From: Peptococcaceae bacterium
Lineage (GTDB): Bacteria; Bacillota; Peptococcia; Peptococcales; Peptococcaceae
Assembly: GCA_017387265.1 (NCBI GenBank)
Contig: JAFOFM010000188.1
Coordinates: forward strand, 1 to 8,121
Direction of reading: 5' to 3'
DNA: 8,121 nt
The notes under the pieces are model-generated. The model saw only the letters and a list, made by a program, of their open reading frames with translations. It was not told the origin of the DNA and searched no databases. A program made the translations under genes and the position numbers. Below are positions 1 to 6,920 of this stretch, in pieces. Position 1 is the first letter of the stretch. Each line of letters starts with the position of its first letter.

Positions 1-668
1 GAGGCGGAATACGATGCCATGCTGCAGGAGGCCTACGCATATAATCAGATGCGAAGGCGGAGGGCGGCTATATCCTCACGGAGGAAGAAAAAGAAATCTA
101 CGAGAAAACGCTGGACGTATCCGGTACCGGCATTATGGGCTATATTGAAATTGACAGTATTGATGTAAGCCTGCCGATTTACCACGGCACGGAGGATTCG
201 GTGCTGCAGATTGCGGTTGGTCATCTGGACTGGAGCAGTCTGCCGGTAGGGGGCGCTGGTACTCATTGTGTAATGTCCGGCCACAGAGGGCTGCCGAGTG
301 CCAAGCTGTTCACCCATCTGGATGAGCTGGTGGAAGGGGACACCTTTGTAGTGCGTGTTCTGGACGAGGTATTCACCTACGAGGTAGACCAGATATTAAT
401 TGTAGAGCCGGAAGATGTTTCGGCCTTAACCATTGAGCCGGGAAATGATTTATGTACGCTGGTAACCTGCACGCCATACGGTATCAATTCCCACCGTTTG
501 CTGGTGCGGGGGCACCGGATTGAAAATGAAGTGGCATCGGCATTAGTTCGTGTCACATCGGATGCGGTACAGATTGAGCCTGTACTGGTGGCGCCGGTGC
601 TGGCTATGCCGATACTGTTTGTGCTGCTGGTAATGCTGTTATTACCGAAAAAACGGGCAGGAAAATAA
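1..668 (+). CDS. class C sortase (pilus assembly transpeptidase), 5' end cut by window and frameshifted near position 50
   Basis: Membrane-bound cysteine transpeptidase that links pilin subunits through their LPXTG-like signals. The class C core is clear: a GYIEI...LPIYHGT segment from 135, the catalytic His in SGHRGLPSAKLF (codon 282-284), the catalytic Cys in TLVTC (468-470) and the Arg in SHRLLVRG (495-497). A C-terminal hydrophobic helix ending in PKKRAGK (about 580-665) is the usual class C membrane anchor. The N-terminal part of the protein lies outside the window. Positions 1-45 read well in frame 1 (EAEYDAMLQEAYAYN, as expected before the core), but the continuation AKAEGGYILTEEEKEIYEK is in frame 3. 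One base is therefore missing around 46-54; adding a G to make ATGGCGAAG restores a continuous protein. As written, the frame-1 product ends in a stop soon after 160. It may be a pseudogene or a sequencing error. The downstream pilin gene follows 13 bp later. Confidence 0.88.
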
Positions 669-672
669 GGAG
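667..672 (+). promoter_or_regulatory. ribosome binding site of the LPXTG pilin gene
   Basis: AAGGAG overlaps the stop codon of the sortase gene and lies 9 bases before the ATG at 682. This supports that start codon and suggests the pilin gene is translated from the same transcript as the sortase. Confidence 0.7.
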
Positions 673-681
673 CTGACGCTT

Positions 682-1713
682 ATGAGATATAACATACGAA
701 TCTGCCGGATTATAAGTCTGGTTGTGCTGTTTTTTATGCTGATGCCGTTTGCGGCATTCGCCGGAAGCATAGATATCAATCGGGATTCTAAACTGACAAT
801 CACATATCGGGATGGTGATAAACCATTAAGCGGTGCCGCATTTGATTTATATCTGGCTGCAGATATTGATTCTGACGGAAAACGCACACCGGCAGGAGCC
901 TTTAAAAATTATCCGGTAGACTGGAAGTCTAATGATCAGAAAGCCTGGAAAGAGCTGGCGACGACGCTGGAAGGGCTGATTGCATTGCGGGATGATGTAA
1001 AACCGGTGGCCAGCGGTAAAACCGATGCCGACGGCAGACTGGTGTTTGGCAGGGAAAGTGCACTGAAACCGGGGCTGTATCTGGTTATCGGGCATTCGCA
1101 CAGACAGGATGGACGCATCTATACGGCGCAGCCGTTTATGGTGCAGCTGCCGAGCCTGGATGAGACCGGCGGCTGGATGTATGACATAACCGTAAACACC
1201 AAGCATGATTCCCGTCCAACCGGAGGCGGTGGAGGTGGCGGCGGCACCTCGCAGAGTGTCAGCCGGAAAGTGCTGAAAGTATGGAACGATGATGGCAACG
1301 AACAGAACCGTCCGCAGAGTGTAACTGTGCATCTGCTGCGCGACGGGGAAATATATGATACCGTTACCTTGCGGGAAGCGGATAACTGGCGCTATGAATG
1401 GCCAAATCTGTCCGATAAATATCACTGGACGGTAGCCGAACAGGTGGAAGGAAAATACACGGTAAGTGTATCACAGGAAGGCATTACTTATGTGGTGACC
1501 AATACCAGTGAGGAGGAGTTCCCGGAAGATCCGGTTCCGGGCGGTTCGAAAGAACCACCGGATGAAGAATTTACAGAACCGGGTGTACCGCTGGGGGATA
1601 AACTTCCGCAAACCGGGCAGCTGTGGTGGCCAGTCTGTATTCTGATTACGCTGGGTATGGGCTGTATCATAGCAGGGCTTGTTTTAAAACGAGGCGAATC
1701 CTATGAACTATAA
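682..1713 (+). CDS. LPXTG-anchored Cna_B-domain surface protein, probable minor/basal pilin
   Basis: Secreted 343-residue wall protein. Residues 1-28 form a signal peptide (basic start, hydrophobic core, FAAFAG cleavage region). Residues about 29-175 look like an N-terminal pilin-type beta domain (KPLSGAAFDLY, KPGLYLVIG, YDITVNT). An uninterrupted run of eight glycines (181-188) then leads into a Cna_B-type domain (about 193-275). There, K199 in LKVWNDD, E253 in TVAEQ and N274 in VTNT are in the right places for a self-made Lys-Asn isopeptide bond with a catalytic Glu; this bond is inferred. An acidic, proline-rich stalk (276-307) precedes the sorting signal LPQTG (308-312), a hydrophobic helix and a short tail containing KRG. 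I see no YPK-type pilin motif, so a minor, tip or base subunit is more likely than the polymerised backbone. The two flanking sortases are the natural processing enzymes. An isolated MSCRAMM-like adhesin is the alternative. Confidence 0.87.
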   Translation: MRYNIRICRIISLVVLFFMLMPFAAFAGSIDINRDSKLTITYRDGDKPLSGAAFDLYLAADIDSDGKRTPAGAFKNYPVDWKSNDQKAWKELATTLEGLIALRDDVKPVASGKTDADGRLVFGRESALKPGLYLVIGHSHRQDGRIYTAQPFMVQLPSLDETGGWMYDITVNTKHDSRPTGGGGGGGGTSQSVSRKVLKVWNDDGNEQNRPQSVTVHLLRDGEIYDTVTLREADNWRYEWPNLSDKYHWTVAEQVEGKYTVSVSQEGITYVVTNTSEEEFPEDPVPGGSKEPPDEEFTEPGVPLGDKLPQTGQLWWPVCILITLGMGCIIAGLVLKRGESYEL

Positions 1714-2293
1714 AAAATCGCAGCTGCTGGTTATTATCGGTCTCTGTTTCATTATGGCAGGTCTGCTTCTGGCTGCATATAACCTGTATGATGCCGCCAG
1801 AGCTTCGGCCTCGGTCAGCCAGGTGATAGAGAATATCGATACCGGGCAGGAACTGAAAGAAAACGAAATTCCGGATTATATCTTAAATCCGCAGATGGCT
1901 ATGCCGGAGCAGGAAATTGACGGTCATAAGTATATCGGAACGCTGGAAGTACCGGCCTGCAGTCTCACATTACCGGTTATCAGCAAGTGGAGCTATCCGG
2001 ATTTAAAAATTGCGCCGTGCCGGTATAAAGGGTCCGCTTATCTGGACAACATGATTATTGCGGCGCATAATTATCCGTCTCACTTTGGTAATCTGAAAAA
2101 CCTGCAGCCGATGGATGCCATTGTATTTACCGATATAGACGGCAATAGTTTTCGATATCAGGTGGTAGAAAAAGAGGTGCTGAAAAGTACCGCTATTGAA
2201 GAAATGGAAGCGGGAGAATGGGATTTAACCCTGTTTACCTGCACCATAGGCGGGGCAGACCGCATCACCATCCGCTGTGAAAAAACAGAATAG
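1703..2293 (+). CDS. second sortase, not class C (class B- or D-like)
   Basis: Membrane-anchored sortase of 196 residues. It has one N-terminal transmembrane helix (about 8-27) and no C-terminal helix, unlike the class C enzyme upstream. The catalytic set is visible: H122 in AAHNYPSHFG, C180 in TLFTC and R187 in ADRITIR. The TLXTC pattern fits a sortase fold; the exact class is uncertain from motifs alone. Its ATG lies inside the pilin gene, overlapping it by 11 bases, with GAGG 8 bases upstream, so its translation is probably coupled to the pilin. A likely division of labour is that the class C enzyme joins subunits and this one attaches the product to the cell wall; this is inferred from studied pilus systems. 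It carries four cysteines (C86, C106, C180, C192) besides C5... in the membrane segment, more than catalysis needs. An intrinsic terminator follows 18 bases after the stop. Confidence 0.87.
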   Translation: MNYKKSQLLVIIGLCFIMAGLLLAAYNLYDAARASASVSQVIENIDTGQELKENEIPDYILNPQMAMPEQEIDGHKYIGTLEVPACSLTLPVISKWSYPDLKIAPCRYKGSAYLDNMIIAAHNYPSHFGNLKNLQPMDAIVFTDIDGNSFRYQVVEKEVLKSTAIEEMEAGEWDLTLFTCTIGGADRITIRCEKTE

Positions 2294-2311
2294 CTTTATG
2301 TGAACAGAAAC

Positions 2312-2342
2312 AGGAGGCTGGTTGTATACCGGCCTCTTTTTT
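2312..2342 (+). terminator. intrinsic terminator of the pilus cluster
   Basis: A GC-rich hairpin pairs 2314-2322 (GAGGCTGGT) with 2328-2336 (ACCGGCCTC). There are nine pairs including one G-U, closing a 5-base loop TGTAT, and two weaker pairs can extend the base. Six T residues follow at 2337-2342. It sits directly after the second sortase and before a new promoter, so it separates the two transcription units. Confidence 0.88.
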
Positions 2343-2356
2343 ACTTGTGTATCTGT

Positions 2357-2370
2357 TTTTTTCGAAAAAA
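2357..2370. repeat. AT-rich perfect palindrome upstream of the operon promoter
   Basis: TTTTTTCGAAAAAA is a perfect 14-base palindrome lying 14 bases upstream of the -35 hexamer. It could act as an A-tract (UP-element-like) enhancer or a weak back-up terminator structure. Nothing in the sequence decides between these, and it may be chance in an AT-rich spacer. Confidence 0.4.
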
Positions 2371-2384
2371 TATTGTCCAGAAAA

Positions 2385-2413
2385 ATGACAGATAAGCGGT
2401 TCTATGCTATAAT
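2385..2413 (+). promoter_or_regulatory. sigma-A-type promoter with extended -10
   Basis: The -35 hexamer ATGACA (2385-2390, five of six matches to TTGACA) is separated by exactly 17 bases from a perfect -10 TATAAT (2408-2413). The -10 is preceded by TGC, giving an extended -10 element. Transcription would start near 2420, leaving a leader of about 28 bases before the ATG at 2448. Its place between the terminator and the first gene makes it the likely main promoter of the yhbY-proBA-nadD operon. Confidence 0.85.
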
Positions 2414-2447
2414 TATATATTAAGAAATTTTAACTGGAGGACGGAGT

Positions 2448-2612
2448 ATGGGTAAAAATGTTTATGCTGCACCTCGCAAGGGGCCGGCTGGCAAATGGGT
2501 GGAACAGTCCGGTGACAAACCGGTTATGAAAGATCAGCAGAAGGCAAAGCAGGAACGTCTGCAGGCGCTGGCTGCACAGTATAAAAAGAATAAAGACAAG
2601 GGGAATGCATAG
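2448..2612 (+). CDS. small basic protein of unknown function, 54 residues
   Basis: The ATG at 2448 follows GGAGG (2436-2440) with 7 bases of spacing and lies about 28 bases after the predicted transcription start, so it is the first gene of the operon. The protein begins MGKNVYAAPRKGPAGKWVEQ and its second half is rich in Lys and Gln (KDQQKAKQERLQALAAQYKK) and probably helical. There is no signal peptide or membrane segment. The start, with a PxxGxW-like pattern, faintly recalls the small DUF2188 proteins, but the match is too weak to assign. One base separates its stop from the yhbY ATG, so the two are likely translationally coupled. Its basic charge and its place before a ribosome-assembly gene suggest an RNA or ribosome link; this is inference only. 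Confidence 0.75.
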   Translation: MGKNVYAAPRKGPAGKWVEQSGDKPVMKDQQKAKQERLQALAAQYKKNKDKGNA

Positions 2613-2613
2613 T

Positions 2614-2910
2614 ATGTTAAGTGGGAAAGAAAAACGCTATTTAAGAAGTCTGGCAAACACCGTTGACCCTGTGGTACAGGTTGGCAAAGCCAGCGTAAAT
2701 GAAAGTGTGCTGTTCAGCCTGAATGAAGCGCTGGATGCACGTGAACTGGTAAAAGTAAAAGTTCTGAAAAACTGTCTGGATGAAGTGAAAGACGTTGCAC
2801 AGGAACTGGCGGACCAGAGCAAAGCGGAACTGGTACAGGTAATTGGCCGCAATGTGGTGCTGTATCGTCCAAATCCGGAAAAACCAATGATTAAATTACC
2901 GAAAGAATAA
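2614..2910 (+). CDS. yhbY: YhbY/YqeI family ribosome-assembly RNA-binding protein (CRM domain)
   Basis: A 98-residue single CRM-domain protein, the bacterial YhbY (YqeI in Bacillus) family that associates with pre-50S ribosomal particles. The whole length fits the family: LSGKEKRYLRSLAN at the start, the hallmark VQVGKASVNESV loop, then ALDARELVKVKVLKN and the terminal VQVIGRNVVLYRP. An in-frame ATG at 2605 would add MHS, but it lies only one base after the AAGGGG ribosome binding site (2598-2603). The ATG at 2614, 10 bases after it, matches the usual family start. It is one base downstream of the small basic gene and 38 bases before proB. In Bacillus the same gene lies next to nadD, yqeK, rsfS and yqeM, as here apart from the proBA pair. 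Confidence 0.95.
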   Translation: MLSGKEKRYLRSLANTVDPVVQVGKASVNESVLFSLNEALDARELVKVKVLKNCLDEVKDVAQELADQSKAELVQVIGRNVVLYRPNPEKPMIKLPKE

Positions 2911-2948
2911 ACAGAACGGTTAATCTGACCGATAAGGTGTGTGAGAAC

Positions 2949-4085
2949 ATGGGGCGTGAAGCATATCAGGCACTGGTTGCCAATGCGCAGAAAATTGTAG
3001 TAAAAGTGGGGACAAGTACGCTGACCCATAAAAACGGAAAACTGAATCTGGAGCAGATCGAGAAACTGGTGCGTCAGCTCAGCGATTTGCGCAATCAGGG
3101 CAAAGATGTTGTGCTGGTATCTTCCGGCGCTATTGGTGCCGGCATGGGCAAGCTGAATCTGGAGGAACGGCCGAAAACCATTCCGGAAAAACAGGCGGTG
3201 GCGGCTGTCGGCCAGGGGATTCTGCTTCATATTTACGAAAAAATGTTTTCGGAATACGGGCAGGCAACAGCGCAGCTTTTACTGACAAAAGCAGATTTAG
3301 AGCATCGTCAGCGGTTTTTAAATGCCCGCAATACGCTGCTGACCTTACTGCGTCTGGGTGTCATCCCTATTGTAAATGAAAATGACACAGTAGCCTTTGA
3401 GGAGATTAAGTTTGGTGATAATGACACACTGGCGGCGCTAGTAGGCACGTTAATTGATGCGGATTTAGTCATTCTGTTAACCGATATTGATGGTTTTTAC
3501 GATGGGGATCCGCGGAAAAACAAAGATGCCAAACGTATTTCGGTGGTGGAAACCATTGATGAGCAGGTGGAAAGCCTGGCTGGCAGTGTGGGCAGCAAGT
3601 TTGGCAGCGGCGGCATGGCAACAAAAATTTCAGCAGCAGGAATTGCGGTAAATGCCGGCATTCCGCTGATGATTGCCCATGGTGCTGAAACGCATATTAT
3701 TCGTCGTTTAACCAGCGGTGAGGATGTCGGCACACTCTTTTTACCGATTGAAATGAAACCGCATCTGCGCAAAAAATGGATTGCTTTTGGTTCTCATGTG
3801 GAAGGCCGTATTATTGTGGATGACGGTGCAAAAGCAGCGCTGGTTCATAAAGGAAAAAGCCTGCTGCCAAGCGGTATTGTAGCGGTAGAGGGAAATTTCT
3901 CCGCCGGTGATGTGGTGGGCATTTCCGATGGCAGCGGAAAAGAGTTTGCACGAGGCATTACGCATTATAGTGCACAGGAATTAAACAGAATCAAAGGGCA
4001 GAAGAGCAGTGATATCTGTCCGATTTTAGGATATAAAGATTTTGACGAAGTTATTCATCGGGATAATCTGTCGCTCATTTTATAG
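2949..4085 (+). CDS. proB: glutamate 5-kinase
   Basis: Phosphorylates L-glutamate with ATP to gamma-glutamyl phosphate, the first committed step of proline synthesis, in the cytoplasm. The 378-residue protein has an N-terminal amino-acid kinase domain (about 1-265) with VVKVGTST (17-24), SSGAIGAG (58-65), IPIVNENDTV (139-148), KFGDNDTLAAL (154-164), TDIDGFYDGDP (178-188) and the GSKFGSGGMATK segment (215-226). A C-terminal PUA domain follows (about 275-365), as in the full-length E. coli type. The start is chosen at ATG 2949, 9 bases after AAGGTG (2934-2939). A GTG at 2937 would add four residues but has no ribosome binding site. ProB is usually feedback-inhibited by proline; nothing here suggests loss of that. 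It is followed immediately by proA, whose product forms a channelling pair with it in studied species. Confidence 0.96.
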   Translation: MGREAYQALVANAQKIVVKVGTSTLTHKNGKLNLEQIEKLVRQLSDLRNQGKDVVLVSSGAIGAGMGKLNLEERPKTIPEKQAVAAVGQGILLHIYEKMFSEYGQATAQLLLTKADLEHRQRFLNARNTLLTLLRLGVIPIVNENDTVAFEEIKFGDNDTLAALVGTLIDADLVILLTDIDGFYDGDPRKNKDAKRISVVETIDEQVESLAGSVGSKFGSGGMATKISAAGIAVNAGIPLMIAHGAETHIIRRLTSGEDVGTLFLPIEMKPHLRKKWIAFGSHVEGRIIVDDGAKAALVHKGKSLLPSGIVAVEGNFSAGDVVGISDGSGKEFARGITHYSAQELNRIKGQKSSDICPILGYKDFDEVIHRDNLSLIL

Positions 4086-4097
4086 GAGGTAGCAGAA

Positions 4098-5345
4098 ATG
4101 GGAGAATTGCAGGAAAAAGGCCGTCTGGCCAAAGATGCCGCATATCAGCTGGCGGTTCTGACAACCGAACAGAAAAATAAAGGGCTTCTGGCAATGGCAG
4201 ATGCTCTGGAAGCAGCAATGGATGATGTAATCGCAGCTAATGCGCTGGACATGGCGCAGGCGAAAGAAAACGGCAAGCCGCAGTCCTTTTTAGACCGTCT
4301 GCTGTTTACCGAAGCCCGCGTACAGGATATGGCGGACGGTTTGCGTGCTGTGGCCGAACTGCCGGACCCTGTTGGTCATGTAGAGGAGATGTGGCTCAAT
4401 AAAGATAATCTGCAGATCGGGAAAGTGGCAGTACCGTTAGGGGTTATCGGGATGATTTACGAGGCACGTCCAAATGTAACAGCCGATGCGGCAGCACTGT
4501 GTCTGAAATCGGGCAATGCGGTTATGCTGCGCGGCAGCGGCGATGCGATTCAGTCCAATCTGAAAATTGCGGCGGTACTGGCAAAAGCGGCTGAAGAAGC
4601 CGGAATTCCTGCCGGTGCGATTCAGTTAATCGAAGACACCAGCCGCGAAACCGTAAATGAAATGCTGAAATTAAATGAATATCTGGATGTTCTGATTCCG
4701 CGCGGCGGGGCAGGCTTAATCCAGAATGTTGTAAAAAATGCTACCGTGCCGGTAATTGAAACCGGTGTAGGCAACTGTCATATTTATGTGGATGAAACAG
4801 CAGATATTGAAATGGCAGTTAACATTATCTTAAATGGTAAAGTACAGCGTCCGGGCGTATGCAATGCAACCGAATCGCTGTTAGTGCATAAAAATATTGC
4901 AGCAAAGGTGCTCCCGGCGGCAGCGGAAAAACTGCTGGAAGCTGGCGTAGAACTGCGCGGCTGTGAAGAAACCATGCAGTATATCAAAGAGGGGAAACCT
5001 GCAACTGAGGAAGACTATGCGACTGAATTCCACAGCCTGATTCTGTCGGTGAAAGTAGTAGAAACTATGGATGAGGCAATTATGCACATCCGTCGGTTTG
5101 GTACAAAACATTCGGAAGTAATTGTAACCAACGATTATGCCAACTCTCGCAAATTCCAGCAGATGGTGGATGCGGCCTGTGTATATGTCAATGCATCCAG
5201 CCGCTTCAGTGACGGGTTCCAGTTCGGCTTTGGAGCGGAAATCGGCATCAGCACACAGAAACTGCATGCGCGCGGTCCTATGGGGTTAAAAGAACTGACC
5301 AGCTATAAATATATTATCAACGGAAGTGGGCAGGTTCGCAAATGA
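4098..5345 (+). CDS. proA: gamma-glutamyl phosphate reductase (glutamate-5-semialdehyde dehydrogenase)
   Basis: Uses NADPH to reduce gamma-glutamyl phosphate to glutamate 5-semialdehyde, which cyclises spontaneously toward proline. The 415-residue length is normal for this aldehyde-dehydrogenase-fold family. Visible landmarks are PLGVIGMIYEARPNVTADAA, LKSGNAVMLRGSGDA, LIPRGGAGLI, VIETGVGNCHIYVDE and the catalytic Cys at residue 255 in RPGVCNATE; the C-terminal HARGPMGLKELTSYKY is also typical. AGGAGG (4084-4089) overlaps the proB stop codon and lies 8 bases before the ATG, so both enzymes should be made together. The stop overlaps the next gene's start as ATGA. No proC, which would complete the pathway, is in the window. 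Confidence 0.96.
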   Translation: MGELQEKGRLAKDAAYQLAVLTTEQKNKGLLAMADALEAAMDDVIAANALDMAQAKENGKPQSFLDRLLFTEARVQDMADGLRAVAELPDPVGHVEEMWLNKDNLQIGKVAVPLGVIGMIYEARPNVTADAAALCLKSGNAVMLRGSGDAIQSNLKIAAVLAKAAEEAGIPAGAIQLIEDTSRETVNEMLKLNEYLDVLIPRGGAGLIQNVVKNATVPVIETGVGNCHIYVDETADIEMAVNIILNGKVQRPGVCNATESLLVHKNIAAKVLPAAAEKLLEAGVELRGCEETMQYIKEGKPATEEDYATEFHSLILSVKVVETMDEAIMHIRRFGTKHSEVIVTNDYANSRKFQQMVDAACVYVNASSRFSDGFQFGFGAEIGISTQKLHARGPMGLKELTSYKYIINGSGQVRK

Positions 5346-6529
5346 GTTCCCAGAAGCGTTTAAAAAAGATTGGTCTGTTTGGCGGCACTTTTGATCCGGT
5401 ACATTTCGGGCATCTGCGTATGGCAGAGGAGTGCCGGGCAAAACTGGAGCTGGATGAAATCTGGTTCATTCCGGCATACCGGCCGCCGCATAAAGACTGG
5501 ACGCCGAGCCCTTTTGAAAAACGGTGTCAGTGGCTGAAGCAGGTACTTGGCGACACGCCGGGCTGCCGGATTTTAGATATCGAAAAAGAACGGGATGAAA
5601 AATCCTATACCTATCATACCTTGCTGGAACTGCATAAGCGGGAGCCGGGCTGCGAATTCTATTTTTTAACCGGTGCTGATTCGCTGGAAAAACTGCATAC
5701 CTGGTATCGCTGGGAGGATATTCTGGATTTATGTTATTTTGTATCTACCAGCCGTCCGGGCTATACCGGGGAACTGCCGGAGCAGCTGCGAATAGAATCG
5801 GAAAAACGTAAATACGGTATTATCTGTCTGCCAATTGATGCGCTGGATATTTCATCAACCGGCGTACGGGAACAGGTGGCACTTTGCAAAGATGTGAAGC
5901 ATCTGATTCCGGCGGAAATTATCGACGAGGTGAACAGCAGTATGGAAGTCAAAGTAGAAGGCTACAAAGCAATACTGAAAAAACGGCTGTCGGTAAAACG
6001 CTATACGCATTCGGTGGGCGTAGCCAATACAGCGGCCAAGCTGGCCGGCATGTTTAACGGCGATATTGAACGGGCCTATCTGGCAGGGCTGCTGCATGAT
6101 TATGCCAGAGAAGTGCCGAATGCAGAGCTGTTAGAGCTGACAATGGCTCATAATCTTTCCAGTGATGCGGTGGATTTGCTGCAGCCGAGCCTTTTACATG
6201 GCCCGGTCGGCGCATGGATGCTGAAAGAACATGGTATTATGGATGATGAGGCTATTCTGGATGCCATTCGCTGGCATACCACCGGGCATCCGGACATGAA
6301 TCAGCTGGCAAAGATTGTTTATATTGCCGATTACATTGAGCCAAACCGGGATTTTCCGGGAGTGGAGTTACTGCGGCAGCTGACTTACCGTGATCTGGAT
6401 CTGGGTGTAGTTGCAGGGATTGAACATACATTAAGTTTCCTGATTCAGAAAGACGGATATATTCATCCGCTGTCGATTGCGACGAGAAATCGTCTGTTAG
6501 AGGAACGAAGAGATAAAAATAGAAACTAG
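5342..6529 (+). CDS. nadD: fused nicotinate-nucleotide adenylyltransferase (NadD) / YqeK-type HD phosphohydrolase
   Basis: A 395-residue reading frame carrying two proteins that are often separate. Residues 1-200 are NadD, which adenylates nicotinate mononucleotide in NAD synthesis: GGTFDPVHFGH (14-24), PAYRPPHK (44-51), FLTGADSLEKLHTWYRWEDI (108-127) and ISSTGVR (170-176) are the full nucleotidyltransferase signature set. Residues 201-395 are a YqeK-like HD-domain protein, a family shown in Bacillus to hydrolyse diadenosine tetraphosphate (Ap4A) symmetrically. Probable metal ligands are H223, H252-D253, H286, H312 and D330 (YIADYIEP). The start overlaps the proA stop as ATGA. M201 at 5942 has GAGG 11 bases upstream and begins a segment of normal YqeK length, so free YqeK may also be made; this is inferred. 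No stop or frame change lies between the halves. Confidence 0.95.
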   Translation: MSSQKRLKKIGLFGGTFDPVHFGHLRMAEECRAKLELDEIWFIPAYRPPHKDWTPSPFEKRCQWLKQVLGDTPGCRILDIEKERDEKSYTYHTLLELHKREPGCEFYFLTGADSLEKLHTWYRWEDILDLCYFVSTSRPGYTGELPEQLRIESEKRKYGIICLPIDALDISSTGVREQVALCKDVKHLIPAEIIDEVNSSMEVKVEGYKAILKKRLSVKRYTHSVGVANTAAKLAGMFNGDIERAYLAGLLHDYAREVPNAELLELTMAHNLSSDAVDLLQPSLLHGPVGAWMLKEHGIMDDEAILDAIRWHTTGHPDMNQLAKIVYIADYIEPNRDFPGVELLRQLTYRDLDLGVVAGIEHTLSFLIQKDGYIHPLSIATRNRLLEERRDKNRN

Positions 6530-6535
6530 AACATC

Positions 6536-6541
6536 AGGAGG
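6536..6541 (+). promoter_or_regulatory. strong ribosome binding site of rsfS
   Basis: AGGAGG, a perfect anti-16S match, lies 5 bases before the rsfS ATG at 6547 and just after the nadD-yqeK stop. It fixes the rsfS start and suggests efficient independent initiation on the shared transcript. Confidence 0.8.
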
Positions 6542-6546
6542 ATATT

Positions 6547-6906
6547 ATGGAAAGCATTACATTAGTTGAACAGATTGTAAAAGCATTAGATGAGAAAAAA
6601 GGGATGGACATTAAAGTGCTGGATATTCATGCACAGACCGGGATTGCGGATTATTTTGTAATCTGCAACGGTACCAGTGCACCACACACCAAAGCACTGT
6701 CTGATTTCACTGAAGAAAAAGTGGAAAAAGAGTTAAACGAAAAAATCCTGCGTCGCGAAGGGTACCAGGGCGGCAGCTGGATTCTGTTAGATTATGGTGT
6801 AGTAATTGTACAGATTTTCAAACCGGAAGAACGTGCATACTACAACCTGGAAAAACTGTGGGGGGACAGCCCGGAAGTGGATCTGTCCGCATGGATTGCT
6901 GAGTAA
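6547..6906 (+). CDS. rsfS: ribosomal silencing factor RsfS
   Basis: A 119-residue protein of the RsfS/Iojap (DUF143) family. It binds large-subunit protein uL14 and blocks joining with the 30S subunit, lowering translation in starvation. Family marks cover the whole length: MDIKVLDIHAQTGIADYFVICNG-type core with DYFVICNGTS (35-44), GGSWILLDYGVVIVQIF (75-91) and ERAYYNLEKLWGD (95-107). Its position just after nadD-yqeK and before a methyltransferase repeats the Bacillus order yqeK-yqeL-yqeM. Together with yhbY at the other end of the operon it makes the large ribosomal subunit a recurring theme in this unit. Confidence 0.96.
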   Translation: MESITLVEQIVKALDEKKGMDIKVLDIHAQTGIADYFVICNGTSAPHTKALSDFTEEKVEKELNEKILRREGYQGGSWILLDYGVVIVQIFKPEERAYYNLEKLWGDSPEVDLSAWIAE

Positions 6907-6920
6907 GGCTGGTGAGCCCT

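Noticed and set aside
1222..1245. G-rich triplet run as a tandem repeat or phase-variable tract
   Set aside because: The codons are mixed (GGA, GGC, GGT) rather than a perfect repeat or homopolymer, so simple slippage phase variation is unlikely; kept only as a protein hinge.
847..1425. 192-codon open frame on the - strand opposite the pilin gene, and similar shorter antisense frames elsewhere
   Set aside because: They lie opposite strongly recognised genes, have low-complexity or unfamiliar translations and no ribosome binding site logic; they are shadows of the + strand codon pattern.
2605..2613. Earlier ATG for yhbY (MHS extension)
   Set aside because: It is one base from the ribosome binding site and extends beyond the usual family N-terminus; ATG 2614 fits better.
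2937..2948. GTG start adding four residues to ProB
   Set aside because: No ribosome binding site precedes it, while AAGGTG is well spaced for the ATG at 2949.
2911..2948. Possible T-box, riboswitch or attenuator before proB
   Set aside because: The gap is 38 bases, too short for any known leader, and no hairpin with a T-run is present.
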